From assembly GCF_000710915.1 (NCBI RefSeq), contig NZ_BAUA01000053.1, positions 1 through 35,736 of the forward strand: a stretch of 35,736 bases of DNA, written 5' to 3'. This DNA is from Nocardia brasiliensis IFM 10847. Its GTDB lineage: Bacteria; Actinomycetota; Actinomycetes; Mycobacteriales; Mycobacteriaceae. Positions 1 through 7,943 of the stretch are shown here, piece after piece. Within the stretch, counting starts at the first letter, position 1, and each line of letters starts with the position of its first letter. The notes beneath the pieces were generated by a model. The model had not been told where the DNA came from, did no database searches, and saw only the letters and a list, made by a program, of their open reading frames with translations. Both the position numbers and the translations under genes were made by a program.

Positions 1-2
1 CC

Positions 3-47
3 GCCACTGTTCCCCTCGCACCCGAACCGGTGGGAGGCGGGCGGTGA
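3..47 (+). CDS. possible 3' end of an upstream gene (partial)
   Basis: An open frame enters from the left edge and ends at a TGA (45-47) that overlaps the GTG start of the glycerate kinase gene in a GTGA junction. The visible tail reads ATVPLAPEPVGGGR. Such 4-base overlaps are common inside actinobacterial operons, so this may be the C-terminus of another gene of the allantoin operon, for example a transporter or a glyoxylate-pathway enzyme. Only 14 residues are visible, no family can be recognised, and the frame could be open by chance. Confidence 0.3.
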   Translation, partial: ATVPLAPEPVGGGR

Positions 48-1237
48 GCAGGCCGGACGCGCCGCCGGGCAAGCTGCGATCGGCGATCGTGCGCGGCGGA
101 TGGCGCGACGGACACTGCGTCCTGGCTCCCGACAAGTTCAAGGGTTCGCTCACCGCGCCCGAGGTCGCCGCGCACCTCGCGACCGGACTCCGCCGGGTAC
201 GACCGGATCTCCCGCTCGTCACCATGCCGGTGGCCGACGGCGGGGACGGCACGGTGGACGCGGTGGTGGAATCGGGCTTCGTCCGATTCCAGACCAGCGT
301 CACCGGTCCGCTCGGCTTGCCGGTGGCCGCCTCGTTCGCGATGAGGGGCGATGCGGCCGTGATCGAGCTGGCGGAAGCGTCCGGCCTGCGCCGGCTGCCG
401 ATGCGGCCTACCTTTCGAACTGCCATGACCGCAACCAGTTACGGCACGGGCGAACTGATCCGCGCGGCGGCCATGCGCGGCGCCCGCCAGGTGGTGCTCG
501 GGCTCGGCGGCAGTGCCTGCACCGACGGCGGGATGGGCATGATGTCCGCGCTGGGCGTGCGCTTTCTCGATGAGCACGATCGTGAGTTGCCGCCGGGCGC
601 AGCGGCATTGAGCAGGCTGGCGCGCATCGACGCCGCGGACATGCTGCAGGTTCGGGTGGTCGTCGCCTCCGACGTCGACAATCCGTTGCTCGGGCCGCGC
701 GGCGCCGCACAGGTTTACGGTCCGCAGAAGGGGGCGCGGCCGCGCGAGGTCGACGAATTGGAATGGGGTCTGGCACGTTTGGCCTCGATCGTCGAACGCG
801 ACCTCGGCGCCGCGGTCGCGGAGCGGCCCGGAGCGGGGGCGGCCGGCGGCGTCGGCTATGCCGCGCTCGCCTTCCTCGGCGCGAGTGTGCGACCGGGCAT
901 CGAGTTGATCCTCGAACTGCTGTCGTTCACCGAACAGGTTCAGGGGGCTCGCCTGGTGATCACCGGGGAAGGCTCGCTCGATCCGCAGACCCTGCACGGC
1001 AAAGCGCCGGTCGGCGTCGCGCGGGCGGCGGCGAGCGCGTCCGTGCCGGTCGTCGCGGTGGCGGGGCAGCGTGCGCTCACCGACGAGCAGCTGCGTGGCG
1101 CACACATCGAAGCCGCGTACGCGCTGACCGACCTCGAGCCCGACCCCGAGGTCTGCATCGCGCAGGCGGGACCACTGCTGCAACAGCTGGCCGGCGATCT
1201 CGCCGGCACCTGGTTGGGAGCGAAAGCCCATGCATGA
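44..1237 (+). CDS. glxK: glycerate kinase (GlxK/GarK family), allantoin operon
   Basis: This 397-residue protein belongs to the glycerate kinase type 1 family, which phosphorylates D-glycerate to phosphoglycerate with ATP. Family signatures are APDKFKGSL near residues 28-36, the PVADGGDGTVDA loop, LGLGGSACTDGGMGM in the middle, SDVDNPLLGPRGAAQVYGPQKGA, and VITGEGSLDPQTLHGK towards the C-terminus. The N-terminus is about 24 residues longer than in most members, so translation may begin downstream (for example GTG at 89); GTG at 44 is kept because GGGAGG lies just upstream. Its stop overlaps the start of the allantoinase gene by 8 bases. Glyoxylate from ureidoglycolate is normally turned into tartronate semialdehyde, then glycerate, which this kinase feeds to glycolysis. 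That link is inferred, because the carboligase and reductase are not in the window. Confidence 0.93.
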   Translation: MSRPDAPPGKLRSAIVRGGWRDGHCVLAPDKFKGSLTAPEVAAHLATGLRRVRPDLPLVTMPVADGGDGTVDAVVESGFVRFQTSVTGPLGLPVAASFAMRGDAAVIELAEASGLRRLPMRPTFRTAMTATSYGTGELIRAAAMRGARQVVLGLGGSACTDGGMGMMSALGVRFLDEHDRELPPGAAALSRLARIDAADMLQVRVVVASDVDNPLLGPRGAAQVYGPQKGARPREVDELEWGLARLASIVERDLGAAVAERPGAGAAGGVGYAALAFLGASVRPGIELILELLSFTEQVQGARLVITGEGSLDPQTLHGKAPVGVARAAASASVPVVAVAGQRALTDEQLRGAHIEAAYALTDLEPDPEVCIAQAGPLLQQLAGDLAGTWLGAKAHA

Positions 1238-2606
1238 TCTGGTGATCCGATCCCGGCGGGTCGCGCTGCCGGAGGGGATCCGTGCGGCCTCGATCGCGGT
1301 GCGGGACGGCAAGATCGCGGCGCTGGCCGAGTACGAAGCGGTGCTGCCCGCGGCCGCGACGACCGATCTCGCCGATCTGGTCGTGCTGCCCGGACTGGTG
1401 GACTCCCACGTGCACGTCAACGAGCCTGGGCGTACCGAGTGGGAGGGTTTCGCCACGGCCACCGAGGCGGCCGCCGCGGGCGGGGTGACGACGATCGTCG
1501 ACATGCCGCTGAACTCCTTGCCGCCGACCGTCACCGTGGCGCACCTGCGCACCAAACAAGCTGTCGCGGAGGGGCAATGCCATGTGGACGTGGCCTTCTG
1601 GGGCGGCGCGATTCCCGGCAATCTGGCCGCGCTGCGACCGCTGCACGAGGCAGGGGTGGTCGGCTTCAAATGCTTCCTCTCGCCCTCGGGAGTCGAGGAG
1701 TTCCCACCGCTGGGGCTCGGCGAGGTCGAACAGGTGATGCGCGAGCTGGCCCAGTACGACGGTCTGCTCGTGGTGCACGCGGAAGATCCTGTGCGGCTGC
1801 ACGATCCGGTCGACGGGACGTATCGCGCGTTCCTCGATTCCCGGCCGGGCGAGGCCGAAAGGGCCGCGGTGCAAGAAGTCATCGCGCTCGCCGAACTCAC
1901 CGGGGTGCGGGCGCACATCCTGCACGTCTCGGCGGCGGCCTGCCTGGACCCGCTGGCGCAGGCGCAGGCCCGTGGCGTGCGGATCACCGCCGAGACCTGC
2001 CCGCACTACTTGACGCTCTCGGCAGCAGAGGCGTCGTCCACCGCGTTCAAATGCTGTCCGCCGATTCGGGATTCCGGCAACCAGGATGCGCTGTGGCAGG
2101 GCCTGGCCGACGGCGTGCTCAGTTGCGTGGTCTCCGATCATTCGCCGTGCACGCCGGAGCTGAAGGAGGGGGATTTCGCCACGGCGTGGGGCGGAATCTC
2201 GTCGCTGCAGATCGGCTTGCCCGCCGTGTGGACGGCCGCCGCCGAACGGGGGTTCCGGCTCACCGATGTGGTGCGCTGGATGGCCGCCGCCCCTGCGGTG
2301 CTGGCCGGGCTGCCGCAGAAGGGCCGCATCGCGATCGGTTGCGACGCCGACCTCGTGGCCTTCGATCCGTGGGCGCCGGTCACCGTGGATCCCGCCGCGC
2401 TGGCGCACAAGAACCCCATCACGCCCTACGGCGGACGTGAGCTGCGCGGCCTCGTGCACGCGACCTGGCTGCGCGGGCGTGTAGTCGGCAACGGGCATCC
2501 GCCGGCGGGGGAACTGCTCACCCAGCCCAGAAACGCTGTACCGCAATGGGATATCGCGCCCGCCGACACCATCGCGAACCGCAATCGACAAGGGAAATAT
2601 GTCTGA
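1230..2606 (+). CDS. allB: allantoinase
   Basis: This 458-residue cyclic amidohydrolase opens the hydantoin ring of allantoin to give allantoate. The dinuclear metal site is intact: H60 and H62 in DSHVHVNEPGR, the carboxylated lysine K147 in GFKCFLSPSGV, H183 in VVHAED, H232 in ILHVSAA and D303 in VVSDHSPC. The VNEPGR sequence after the HxH motif and the CFLSPSGV loop favour allantoinase over dihydroorotase or dihydropyrimidinase, as does its place between a glycerate kinase and an allantoicase. It starts at ATG 1230 inside the end of the kinase gene and its own end overlaps the allantoicase start by 8 bases, so the three genes are very probably one transcript with coupled translation. Confidence 0.95.
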   Translation: MHDLVIRSRRVALPEGIRAASIAVRDGKIAALAEYEAVLPAAATTDLADLVVLPGLVDSHVHVNEPGRTEWEGFATATEAAAAGGVTTIVDMPLNSLPPTVTVAHLRTKQAVAEGQCHVDVAFWGGAIPGNLAALRPLHEAGVVGFKCFLSPSGVEEFPPLGLGEVEQVMRELAQYDGLLVVHAEDPVRLHDPVDGTYRAFLDSRPGEAERAAVQEVIALAELTGVRAHILHVSAAACLDPLAQAQARGVRITAETCPHYLTLSAAEASSTAFKCCPPIRDSGNQDALWQGLADGVLSCVVSDHSPCTPELKEGDFATAWGGISSLQIGLPAVWTAAAERGFRLTDVVRWMAAAPAVLAGLPQKGRIAIGCDADLVAFDPWAPVTVDPAALAHKNPITPYGGRELRGLVHATWLRGRVVGNGHPPAGELLTQPRNAVPQWDIAPADTIANRNRQGKYV

Positions 2607-3627
2607 CTTCACCAACCTGCCCGACCTGGCGCTGCGCACCAACCGCGCCGGCGTGATCGCCGCGAGCGACGAATCGTTCGAGGAACGCGAAAACCTCATC
2701 AACCCTTGGGAACCCCGGTTCGCCGAGCACACCTTCGGTCCCAAAGGCCAGGAGTACGACGGCTGGGAGACCCGCCGTCATCGCGGGCCCGGCCACGATT
2801 GGGCCGTCATCCGGCTCGGTATGCCCGGCGTGATCCGCGGCGTGGTCGTCGACACAGCCTGGTTCAAAGGCAACTACCCGCCGTTCACCTCCGTCGAGGC
2901 TTGCCGTGCGCCCGGCTACCCTGCTCCGGCGCAACTGGATTCGGCGGAGTGGGTGGAGATAGTGCCCCGGACCGCGCTCGGCGGCGACGCGAAGCACGAG
3001 TTGCCGGTGGCGGACGATCGCATCTTCACCCACGTCCGGTTGAACATCTTCCCGGACGGCGGCATCGCCCGCCTGCGTGTGCACGGCGAGGTGGTCCCGG
3101 ACCCGACGCTGCTCACCGGGCTCACCGTCGACCTCGCCGCGCTGGCGCACGGCGCGCGAACCATCGCCTGCTCCAACATGTTCTACTCGGCGCCGGACAA
3201 CATGCTCGCACCCGGGCTGGCCCGCAACCAGGCCGAGGGCTGGGAGACCGCGCGCCGCCGGGACGGCGGAAACGACTGGGCGACAATCCAGCTCGCCGCA
3301 CAGGGCGTTCCCGCGCTGATCGAACTCGACACCACGCATCTGCTGTTCAACTCGCCCGGCGAAGCCCGCGTCGTGGCGATCGATCACCAGGGTCCGGGGC
3401 CACTGCCGCCGAGCGACGACCCGGCCTGGTTCGAGTTGTTGCCGCGCACCGCATTGCAGCCCGACACCCCGCATCGTTTCCGGCTCGCACCGTCGGATCG
3501 GGCGGCCACGCATGTGCGCGTCGACATCTACCCGGACGGCGGCATCGCGCGGTTGCGGGTGTTCGGTGCGCTCACCGCGGCGGCCGAGCGGGAGCTGAAT
3601 TCGCGCTGGTTGTCGGACGGCAAGTGA
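2599..3627 (+). CDS. alc: allantoicase
   Basis: This 342-residue protein is an allantoicase, which hydrolyses allantoate to ureidoglycolate and urea. It has the diagnostic tandem of two jelly-roll allantoicase domains: the first ends with PDGGIARLRVHGEV (about residues 152-165) and the second with PDGGIARLRVFGAL (about 313-326). Each is preceded by a block with WETxRxxxxxxDW (GWETRRHRGPGHDW and GWETARRRDGGNDW). The ATG start at 2599 follows AAGGGAAAT and lies inside the allantoinase stop. No ureidoglycolate lyase follows, so that step must be encoded elsewhere or upstream. The operon ends here; the next gene is about 140 bases downstream and unrelated. Confidence 0.95.
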   Translation: MSDFTNLPDLALRTNRAGVIAASDESFEERENLINPWEPRFAEHTFGPKGQEYDGWETRRHRGPGHDWAVIRLGMPGVIRGVVVDTAWFKGNYPPFTSVEACRAPGYPAPAQLDSAEWVEIVPRTALGGDAKHELPVADDRIFTHVRLNIFPDGGIARLRVHGEVVPDPTLLTGLTVDLAALAHGARTIACSNMFYSAPDNMLAPGLARNQAEGWETARRRDGGNDWATIQLAAQGVPALIELDTTHLLFNSPGEARVVAIDHQGPGPLPPSDDPAWFELLPRTALQPDTPHRFRLAPSDRAATHVRVDIYPDGGIARLRVFGALTAAAERELNSRWLSDGK

Positions 3628-3768
3628 TTTCCGCGCCGCAGGGGTGAGCTGGGCCTGGCCCGACGATGGGTGGCCGCGACGGCAGTGCGCCCGCTAAGGT
3701 CCGACGATGGCGAGCGAAGTCCGGACCGGCGCGGGCGGCCGTCGTGGCCGCGCTGCGGGGCGGCAGCG

Positions 3769-4512
3769 ATGACGGTGTACGACACCACCGGGCGTACGTA
3801 CGCGGCGACCCGGCAGCCGGATCCGCGAATCGCCGCCGCGATCGATGCGTCGCTGGCCGACATGGCTTCGATCGTGAACATCGGCGCAGGCACCGGCTCC
3901 TACGAGCCGGGCGGCACCGTCCTCGCGGTCGAGCCCAGCCGGGTGATGATCGACCAGCGGCCGGGCGGTGCCGCCGCTGCCGTTCGCGCGAGCGCCGAGC
4001 AGCTGCCGGTCCGCACCGGTGCCGTGGATGCGGCCTTGGCGGTGCTCACCGTCCACCATTGGGCCGACCTCGAGCGCGGCGTCGCCGAGATGATCCGAGT
4101 TGCGCGGCGCCGCATCGTGATCCTCACCTGGGATCACTCGGTGTTCCGGCAGTTCTGGCTGGTACGCGAGTACCTGCCCGCGGCCGCGGAAACCGACGCC
4201 CGCCTCGCCGTGCCGTTGACTCGCTTGACCGCTCAGTTGGAAAACTCTGCCGTACAGCCGATCCCGGTGCCACACGACTGCGTCGACGGTTTCGGCGGAG
4301 CTTACTGGCGTCGCCCCGAGGCCTATCTCGACGAAACCGTCCGAGCCGGCATATCGATGCTCGCGCTCACACCGGAACCGCAACTGCGAGAAGGATTGTC
4401 CCGCCTGCGGCGAGATCTCGCCGACGGTTCCTGGTCCGTCCGCCACGCCGACCTCCTCGACCGCCCCCACCTCGACCTCGGCTACCGGCTCGTCGTCGCC
4501 GATCTGTCGTGA
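3769..4512 (+). CDS. class I SAM-dependent methyltransferase
   Basis: This predicted 247-residue protein has a class I methyltransferase fold. The SAM-binding glycine motif is VNIGAGTGSYEP near residues 31-42, followed by the acidic strand end LAVEPS and the later motifs SAEQLPVRTGAVDAAL and LTVHHWADLERGVAEM. This resembles the UbiE/menG-like Methyltransf_11 group whose substrates vary widely. I chose ATG 3769 over in-frame upstream starts because MTVYDTTGRTYAATRQPDPR reads as a typical family N-terminus, whereas the upstream extension is arginine-rich and unlike protein. The gene stands alone between the allantoin operon and a gene on the opposite strand, so context gives no substrate. Confidence 0.85.
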   Translation: MTVYDTTGRTYAATRQPDPRIAAAIDASLADMASIVNIGAGTGSYEPGGTVLAVEPSRVMIDQRPGGAAAAVRASAEQLPVRTGAVDAALAVLTVHHWADLERGVAEMIRVARRRIVILTWDHSVFRQFWLVREYLPAAAETDARLAVPLTRLTAQLENSAVQPIPVPHDCVDGFGGAYWRRPEAYLDETVRAGISMLALTPEPQLREGLSRLRRDLADGSWSVRHADLLDRPHLDLGYRLVVADLS

Positions 4513-4644
4513 GAACCACCATCGGTTACCGACTCTGCAGATCGCGTACTTCTGCGCGGGCGCGCGACCCGAGACGTCCGGCGCGGTGCATCATTGGCTG
4601 GAAGCGAAGGGCGCCAGCGAGATTGCTTGTCAGTGGCCTCGGAT

Positions 4645-5328
4645 TCAGACCGGCTTGCAGATGATGGACGCGAAGCCGACGCGGTTGGCGACCATCACGT
4701 CGTGTACCGAGCGGCGGAAGTTCGGGCGGAGCAGGGCGAGGACGAAGGCGGCGAGGGTGCCGGGCAGACGGACCTGGTTGACGAAGACGTAGGGCGCGTC
4801 TTCGATCGGGCCGAGCAAGGCGATGTCGTCCACCTTGGCGTCGTGGTTGAACCAGCCGGCGACCGAGTCGAAATAGCGCAGGGCGCGGTCGTAGTCATCG
4901 GCGGTGAAGTGGTTGAACAGGAACGTCCCGGTGGGGGAGCTGTCGATATCGCCGAGGCGCCGGATATTGCGCGCGGGCATGACGAAGTCGGCGCCCAGCT
5001 GCTGGAACTCCGGCGTGGCCTGCACCGCGGCGAGCGTCGCCGGTGTGCTGGTCTCGATCAGGACGATCACGTCGAAGCGTGGGCTCACGTCGGACGGCTG
5101 GATCGCGATGGCACGGTAGGCCCTGGCCGAGAGCACCTCGTCCATCGCGGCCAGGCGGCGCGTGAGGTCCTGGCACCGGCGCAAGACCTCTCGGCGGCGA
5201 GAACTGCGGGGCACGAACGGGATTCGCGGGGGTGGGGCGACACGGAAGCCGAGGTAGAGATAGCCGTAGGGGGCCGGTTCGACATACGGCGCGGGTGGGT
5301 TGGTCTGAGTGCGCGGGTCGGTGTCCAT
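4645..5328 (-). CDS. protein of unknown function, divergent from a TetR regulator
   Basis: This 227-residue protein is soluble, has no signal peptide and belongs to no family I can name. It starts with a proline- and tyrosine-rich segment (PPAPYVEPAPYGYLYLGF). Two stretches, RFDVIVLIETSTPATLAAV and GTFLFNHFTADDYDRALRYF, look like repeated beta-alpha-beta units, suggestive of a dimeric alpha-beta barrel (EthD/monooxygenase-like) fold; this is only an impression. ATG 5328 is preceded by AAAGGA (5337-5342) at 8-base spacing. A shared palindromic operator lies between it and the TetR gene, so it is probably the main target of that repressor. Downstream it converges on the methyltransferase gene. 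Confidence 0.75.
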   Translation of the reverse strand: MDTDPRTQTNPPAPYVEPAPYGYLYLGFRVAPPPRIPFVPRSSRRREVLRRCQDLTRRLAAMDEVLSARAYRAIAIQPSDVSPRFDVIVLIETSTPATLAAVQATPEFQQLGADFVMPARNIRRLGDIDSSPTGTFLFNHFTADDYDRALRYFDSVAGWFNHDAKVDDIALLGPIEDAPYVFVNQVRLPGTLAAFVLALLRPNFRRSVHDVMVANRVGFASIICKPV

Positions 5329-5346
5329 GATCACGGTCCTTTCGCG

Positions 5347-5375
5347 TAAAATAATCGAGCGTTCGATTAATTGTA
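5347..5375. promoter_or_regulatory. divergent promoters with a TetR-type palindromic operator
   Basis: The 75-base gap between the unknown gene and the TetR gene contains TAATCGA (5352-5358) and its exact reverse complement TCGATTA (5363-5369), separated by four bases, with further A/T symmetry outside. This AT-rich palindrome stands out in GC-rich DNA. TAAAAT at 5347-5352 could be the -10 element of the TetR promoter. On the minus strand TACAAT (5375-5370) could be the -10 of the divergent gene. The palindrome therefore sits where both promoters would open, as expected for autoregulation plus control of the neighbour. No -35 elements are convincing. Confidence 0.65.
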
Positions 5376-5403
5376 GACCTCGAGGGGAAAGGGCGGAAGT
5401 GGG

Positions 5404-6054
5404 ATGACGACACCACGGCGTAGACCTGGACGGCCGCGCAAGGCGGATGCGGGCGACACCAAAGCCGCGTTGTCGAGCGCCGCCCTGCGCCTGTTCGCCC
5501 GCAACGGGTACGCGGGCACCTCGATCCGGTCCATCGCGCGCGAAGTCGGGTTGAGCGAGAGCGTGCTCTACGCGCATTTCGCCAGCAAGCAGGCGATCTT
5601 CGACGCCGTACTCGCCACTCTCGGCCCCACCAACCCACTCGACATGATGGACGCCGCCACGGCCGCCCTCGTAGACACCGACCCGCCGCAGTACCTGCGC
5701 GAACTCGTGCGCGCCGTCCTCGAGGGCTGGGAACACGAAGACGCCCGCCTATTGATCAGCGTCATGGCGCAGGACGGGCTGCTGCACAGTCCCGCCCTGC
5801 AACAAGCGATCTCGGCCATGCGCCAGCCCGTGAGCCGCCTGTTCGAACACTGGATCGCCGCCGACCAGATCCCCGCCGACCTCGCCACCCCGGAAGACCT
5901 CGCGATGTCCTTCACCGGTCTGATCGGCCTCACCCGAGTACTGCACCTGCACGCCCACGCTCCTGGCCCGGAACGCACTCAGGCCCGTGACGAAATCCGC
6001 CGCCACACCGAAACCTTCATCCGCCTCGTTTTCCACAGCAGCACCGCGCACTGA
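5404..6054 (+). CDS. TetR/AcrR family transcriptional regulator
   Basis: This 216-residue protein has a basic N-terminus (RRRPGRPRKAD) and a TetR helix-turn-helix at about residues 20-66, with AALRLFARNGYAGTSIRSIA and VGLSESVLYAHFASKQAIFD as the conserved core. The remaining all-helical part is the usual ligand-binding and dimerisation domain and gives no clue to the effector. It starts at ATG 5404 after a purine-rich stretch. It is transcribed away from the unknown gene at 4645-5328 and probably binds the palindrome at 5352-5369, repressing itself and that gene. Confidence 0.92.
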   Translation: MTTPRRRPGRPRKADAGDTKAALSSAALRLFARNGYAGTSIRSIAREVGLSESVLYAHFASKQAIFDAVLATLGPTNPLDMMDAATAALVDTDPPQYLRELVRAVLEGWEHEDARLLISVMAQDGLLHSPALQQAISAMRQPVSRLFEHWIAADQIPADLATPEDLAMSFTGLIGLTRVLHLHAHAPGPERTQARDEIRRHTETFIRLVFHSSTAH

Positions 6055-6149
6055 CCGGCCGCAGCCGAAAGATCCCGCGCTATTTCGCAAACGCCGACTC
6101 GACCCGCCTCGGTAATACTGGTTGCATACGTTCGTCGAGCGGGGGCTCC

Positions 6150-6632
6150 GTGAATCCGATCCCTGAGGGCAACAGCGATGAAGCGACGTCACGCGATGAG
6201 CCGGGCCGCTTCTGGTTCCTTCGAAGTTGTGTAGGCCTGGCGTTCGCGCTGTGGGCCGGGGCGCTGACCCAGCCCTTGGCCGACTTCACCGACGGTGGTT
6301 GGGAATTCGTCCGAACGAAGGAGGTGTATCCGTTTGGAGAGGTGTGGGCCCCCTTCCAAGCCGTCGTATTCGTCGGCGGAACTTTCCTGGCCGTTATCGC
6401 GACGGGGACAGTCTTGGCCATGCACTCGTCCCGTGGTGCGTACACCCGGGCTTACGGCGGTGTTCTCGCTTTCCACCTATTCCTGTGGTGCGGCTACTGT
6501 GTCGTGTTTCTTGTGCAATCTTTCGACGCAGGCACACCCCTCGCCGGCCTGTGGATGATCTTGCTGGCGAACCTGCTGCTGGGCGTAGCGGTGCTCGCCT
6601 CGGAGAACTGGTACGGCTGGCGACAGGGCTAG
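6150..6632 (+). CDS. small integral membrane protein, unknown function
   Basis: This 160-residue protein has about four predicted membrane segments: roughly residues 26-44 (CVGLAFALWAGAL), 67-90 (PFQAVVFVGGTFLAVIATGTVL), 104-125 (GVLAFHLFLWCGYCVVFLV) and 132-150 (LAGLWMILLANLLLGVAVLA). The first 22 residues are polar. Segment 3 has two cysteines. The GTG start at 6150 is the earliest that leaves a sensible N-terminus; a TAATAC at 6113-6118 might be its -10 box. I recognise no family. It is flanked upstream by TetR in the same direction and converges with a small gene downstream. Confidence 0.65.
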   Translation: MNPIPEGNSDEATSRDEPGRFWFLRSCVGLAFALWAGALTQPLADFTDGGWEFVRTKEVYPFGEVWAPFQAVVFVGGTFLAVIATGTVLAMHSSRGAYTRAYGGVLAFHLFLWCGYCVVFLVQSFDAGTPLAGLWMILLANLLLGVAVLASENWYGWRQG

Positions 6633-6653
6633 GTCAGTGCGATCCGCGTTGCG

Positions 6654-6923
6654 TCAGAACGGTGATGGGATGCAGACGGTGCCGAGGTCGAGTCCGGTTG
6701 TCACCTCAACGGTGATCGAGCCGGAGGAAGGCGGGTAGGGGCGGCCGAGGATGGTGGCGTACCCTCGCCGCTGACCCTGTTCGAGGGCTTGCTTCGTGAA
6801 CATGGCGTCCCGCTCGACGGCGAGACCGAGGTCGACGCGCGGCTGTCCGTCCACTGGGCCCCCACCGGCGTGATTCGTGCATGGGCCGCAGAGCAGCATG
6901 GTCGCCGGCGGAATGGAATTCAC
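6654..6923 (-). CDS. small hypothetical protein (89 residues)
   Basis: The frame starts at GTG 6923 with a perfect GAGGAG ribosome binding site (6932-6937) at 8-base spacing and ends at 6654. The product begins MNSIPPATMLLCGPCTNH, with a CxxC and a nearby histidine that could bind metal, and ends GSITVEVTTGLDLGTVCIP. I know no family. A second frame on the opposite strand (about 6789-7028) is also open, so the strand is not certain. The minus strand is preferred for its ribosome binding site, its protein-like C-terminus and its position downstream of the GNAT gene in the same direction. Confidence 0.45.
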   Translation of the reverse strand: MNSIPPATMLLCGPCTNHAGGGPVDGQPRVDLGLAVERDAMFTKQALEQGQRRGYATILGRPYPPSSGSITVEVTTGLDLGTVCIPSPF

Positions 6924-7003
6924 TCGCCCCGCTCCTCGGAAGCGATTCGCGCATTGTCGATCGCCTGGTTGGCAGTCGCCGCCAACGATGACGTCGTACT
7001 CGC

Positions 7004-7537
7004 TCAGTCCCTGGGCTTCACCAGGTGAACCGCACCGTGGATGTGGTTGGGCGGGAGTGGATCCGGTGTGGGCAGGAGCTGGTAGCCCGCGTTCTGATAC
7101 ATGCGGATGTTGCGTTCGCTGCGGGCGCCGGTGAACAGGATGAATCGCTCGATGTGCGGGGGAGCGAGCGTTTCGATCAGGCGCAGCAGATGGGAACCGA
7201 CGCCGCGACCCGTCAGGTCGGGAGCGACCATGAGTCGGCCGACATGCCAGTCGCTGCCTTCGACCTGGCCGCGTACCGCGGCGACCAGGCGGCCGCGTTG
7301 CCGCACGACCAAAGTTGTCGACGTGGTAGCCCACGCGAGTACCTCGTCATGGGTTTCGCGCAGCGGGGGAAGGTCGAGCATGTTGTTGAGCACCGCCTCT
7401 GGGACCCAGCAGCAGCGTTGTAAGACAACGAGTTCGGCAAGATCAGCGGCCGAGAACAAGGACAGCGTGGAGTCGGCGAGCACATGTGCGAGGGCGTCGC
7501 TGGGTAGTGCCGCGCAGTGCGGCGATGGTGCGGCCAT
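7004..7537 (-). CDS. GNAT family N-acetyltransferase
   Basis: This 177-residue protein has a GNAT fold that transfers acetyl from acetyl-CoA to an unknown amine. The acetyl-CoA pyrophosphate loop is visible as VAPDLTGRGVGSHLLRLIE (about residues 108-126), after a beta strand containing WHVGRLMV. The C-terminal part has FTGARSERNIRMYQNAGYQL, the usual N-x-x-x-Y-x-x-x-G-[FY] pattern. The N-terminal 50 residues are helical and less conserved. ATG 7537 is the chosen start. The gene may be transcribed together with the small 89-residue gene that follows 80 bases downstream. Confidence 0.88.
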   Translation of the reverse strand: MAAPSPHCAALPSDALAHVLADSTLSLFSAADLAELVVLQRCCWVPEAVLNNMLDLPPLRETHDEVLAWATTSTTLVVRQRGRLVAAVRGQVEGSDWHVGRLMVAPDLTGRGVGSHLLRLIETLAPPHIERFILFTGARSERNIRMYQNAGYQLLPTPDPLPPNHIHGAVHLVKPRD

Positions 7538-7943
7538 AAGCGGTTTCCTGATCAGTGCGGGCAGACAGGGTGGGGGATTGCGGACTTCGAGCGGTCGTCC
7601 GCCGGGTGCCGGATCGGACTCGGGGCGTTGGCGCGCCGAGTGATGGCTCGGGCAATGATCGGCATGCTACCGGGCAGCGGCGGCAGTCCGCGGGGGCGAT
7701 CATCGGTCTCTGACATTATGCGGCAGTGCGGAATCGGGGCTACCCGCCGGTGAGCTGATCTTCCCAGCCGATCGGCGGGGTCGCACAGGTAGGCGTCCGA
7801 GCGGTTGGACCCCGACGGCAACGCGGTCCCCAATGGTAGTTGGGCGTGGTCCCCCTACGGGCAGCGCGAACCAGGGTGACGCAGCAGGGCCGGTCCTGAG
7901 TTTCGTCGCTGCACAGTCCATCCGTGCGAACTAGCGTGGATTG
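7538..7943. other. gene-free stretch between divergent GNAT and MgtC genes
   Basis: About 400 bases separate the GNAT start from the MgtC-type start. Short open frames here have unlikely composition and no ribosome binding site. Because mgtC-type genes are often controlled by a leader, I looked for a Mg2+ M-box (ykoK) motif and did not recognise its conserved core. A weak short repeat (GGACC at 7806-7810 and its complement further on) could form local structure, but nothing stands out. The stretch most likely holds the two divergent promoters. Confidence 0.4.

Noticed and set aside
1077..2744. Long open frame (555 codons) on the minus strand over the allantoinase gene
   Set aside because: It is the usual high-GC antisense shadow: arginine-, glycine- and histidine-rich, with no family motifs, over a gene with intact catalytic residues.
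6789..7028. Plus-strand frame with TTG start, product LREHGVPLDGETEVDARLS and on
   Set aside because: It reads fairly like protein, but has no ribosome binding site or good start and overlaps the end of the GNAT gene. The minus frame with GAGGAG was preferred.
7552..7716. Minus-strand frame MSETDDRPRGLPPLPGSMPI upstream of the GNAT gene
   Set aside because: There is no ribosome binding site, it is proline- and arginine-rich, and nothing conserved is recognisable.
7734..7943. Mg2+ riboswitch (M-box) before the MgtC-type gene
   Set aside because: A GGTGAG-like stretch caught the eye, but the conserved core and the expected order of helices are not there.
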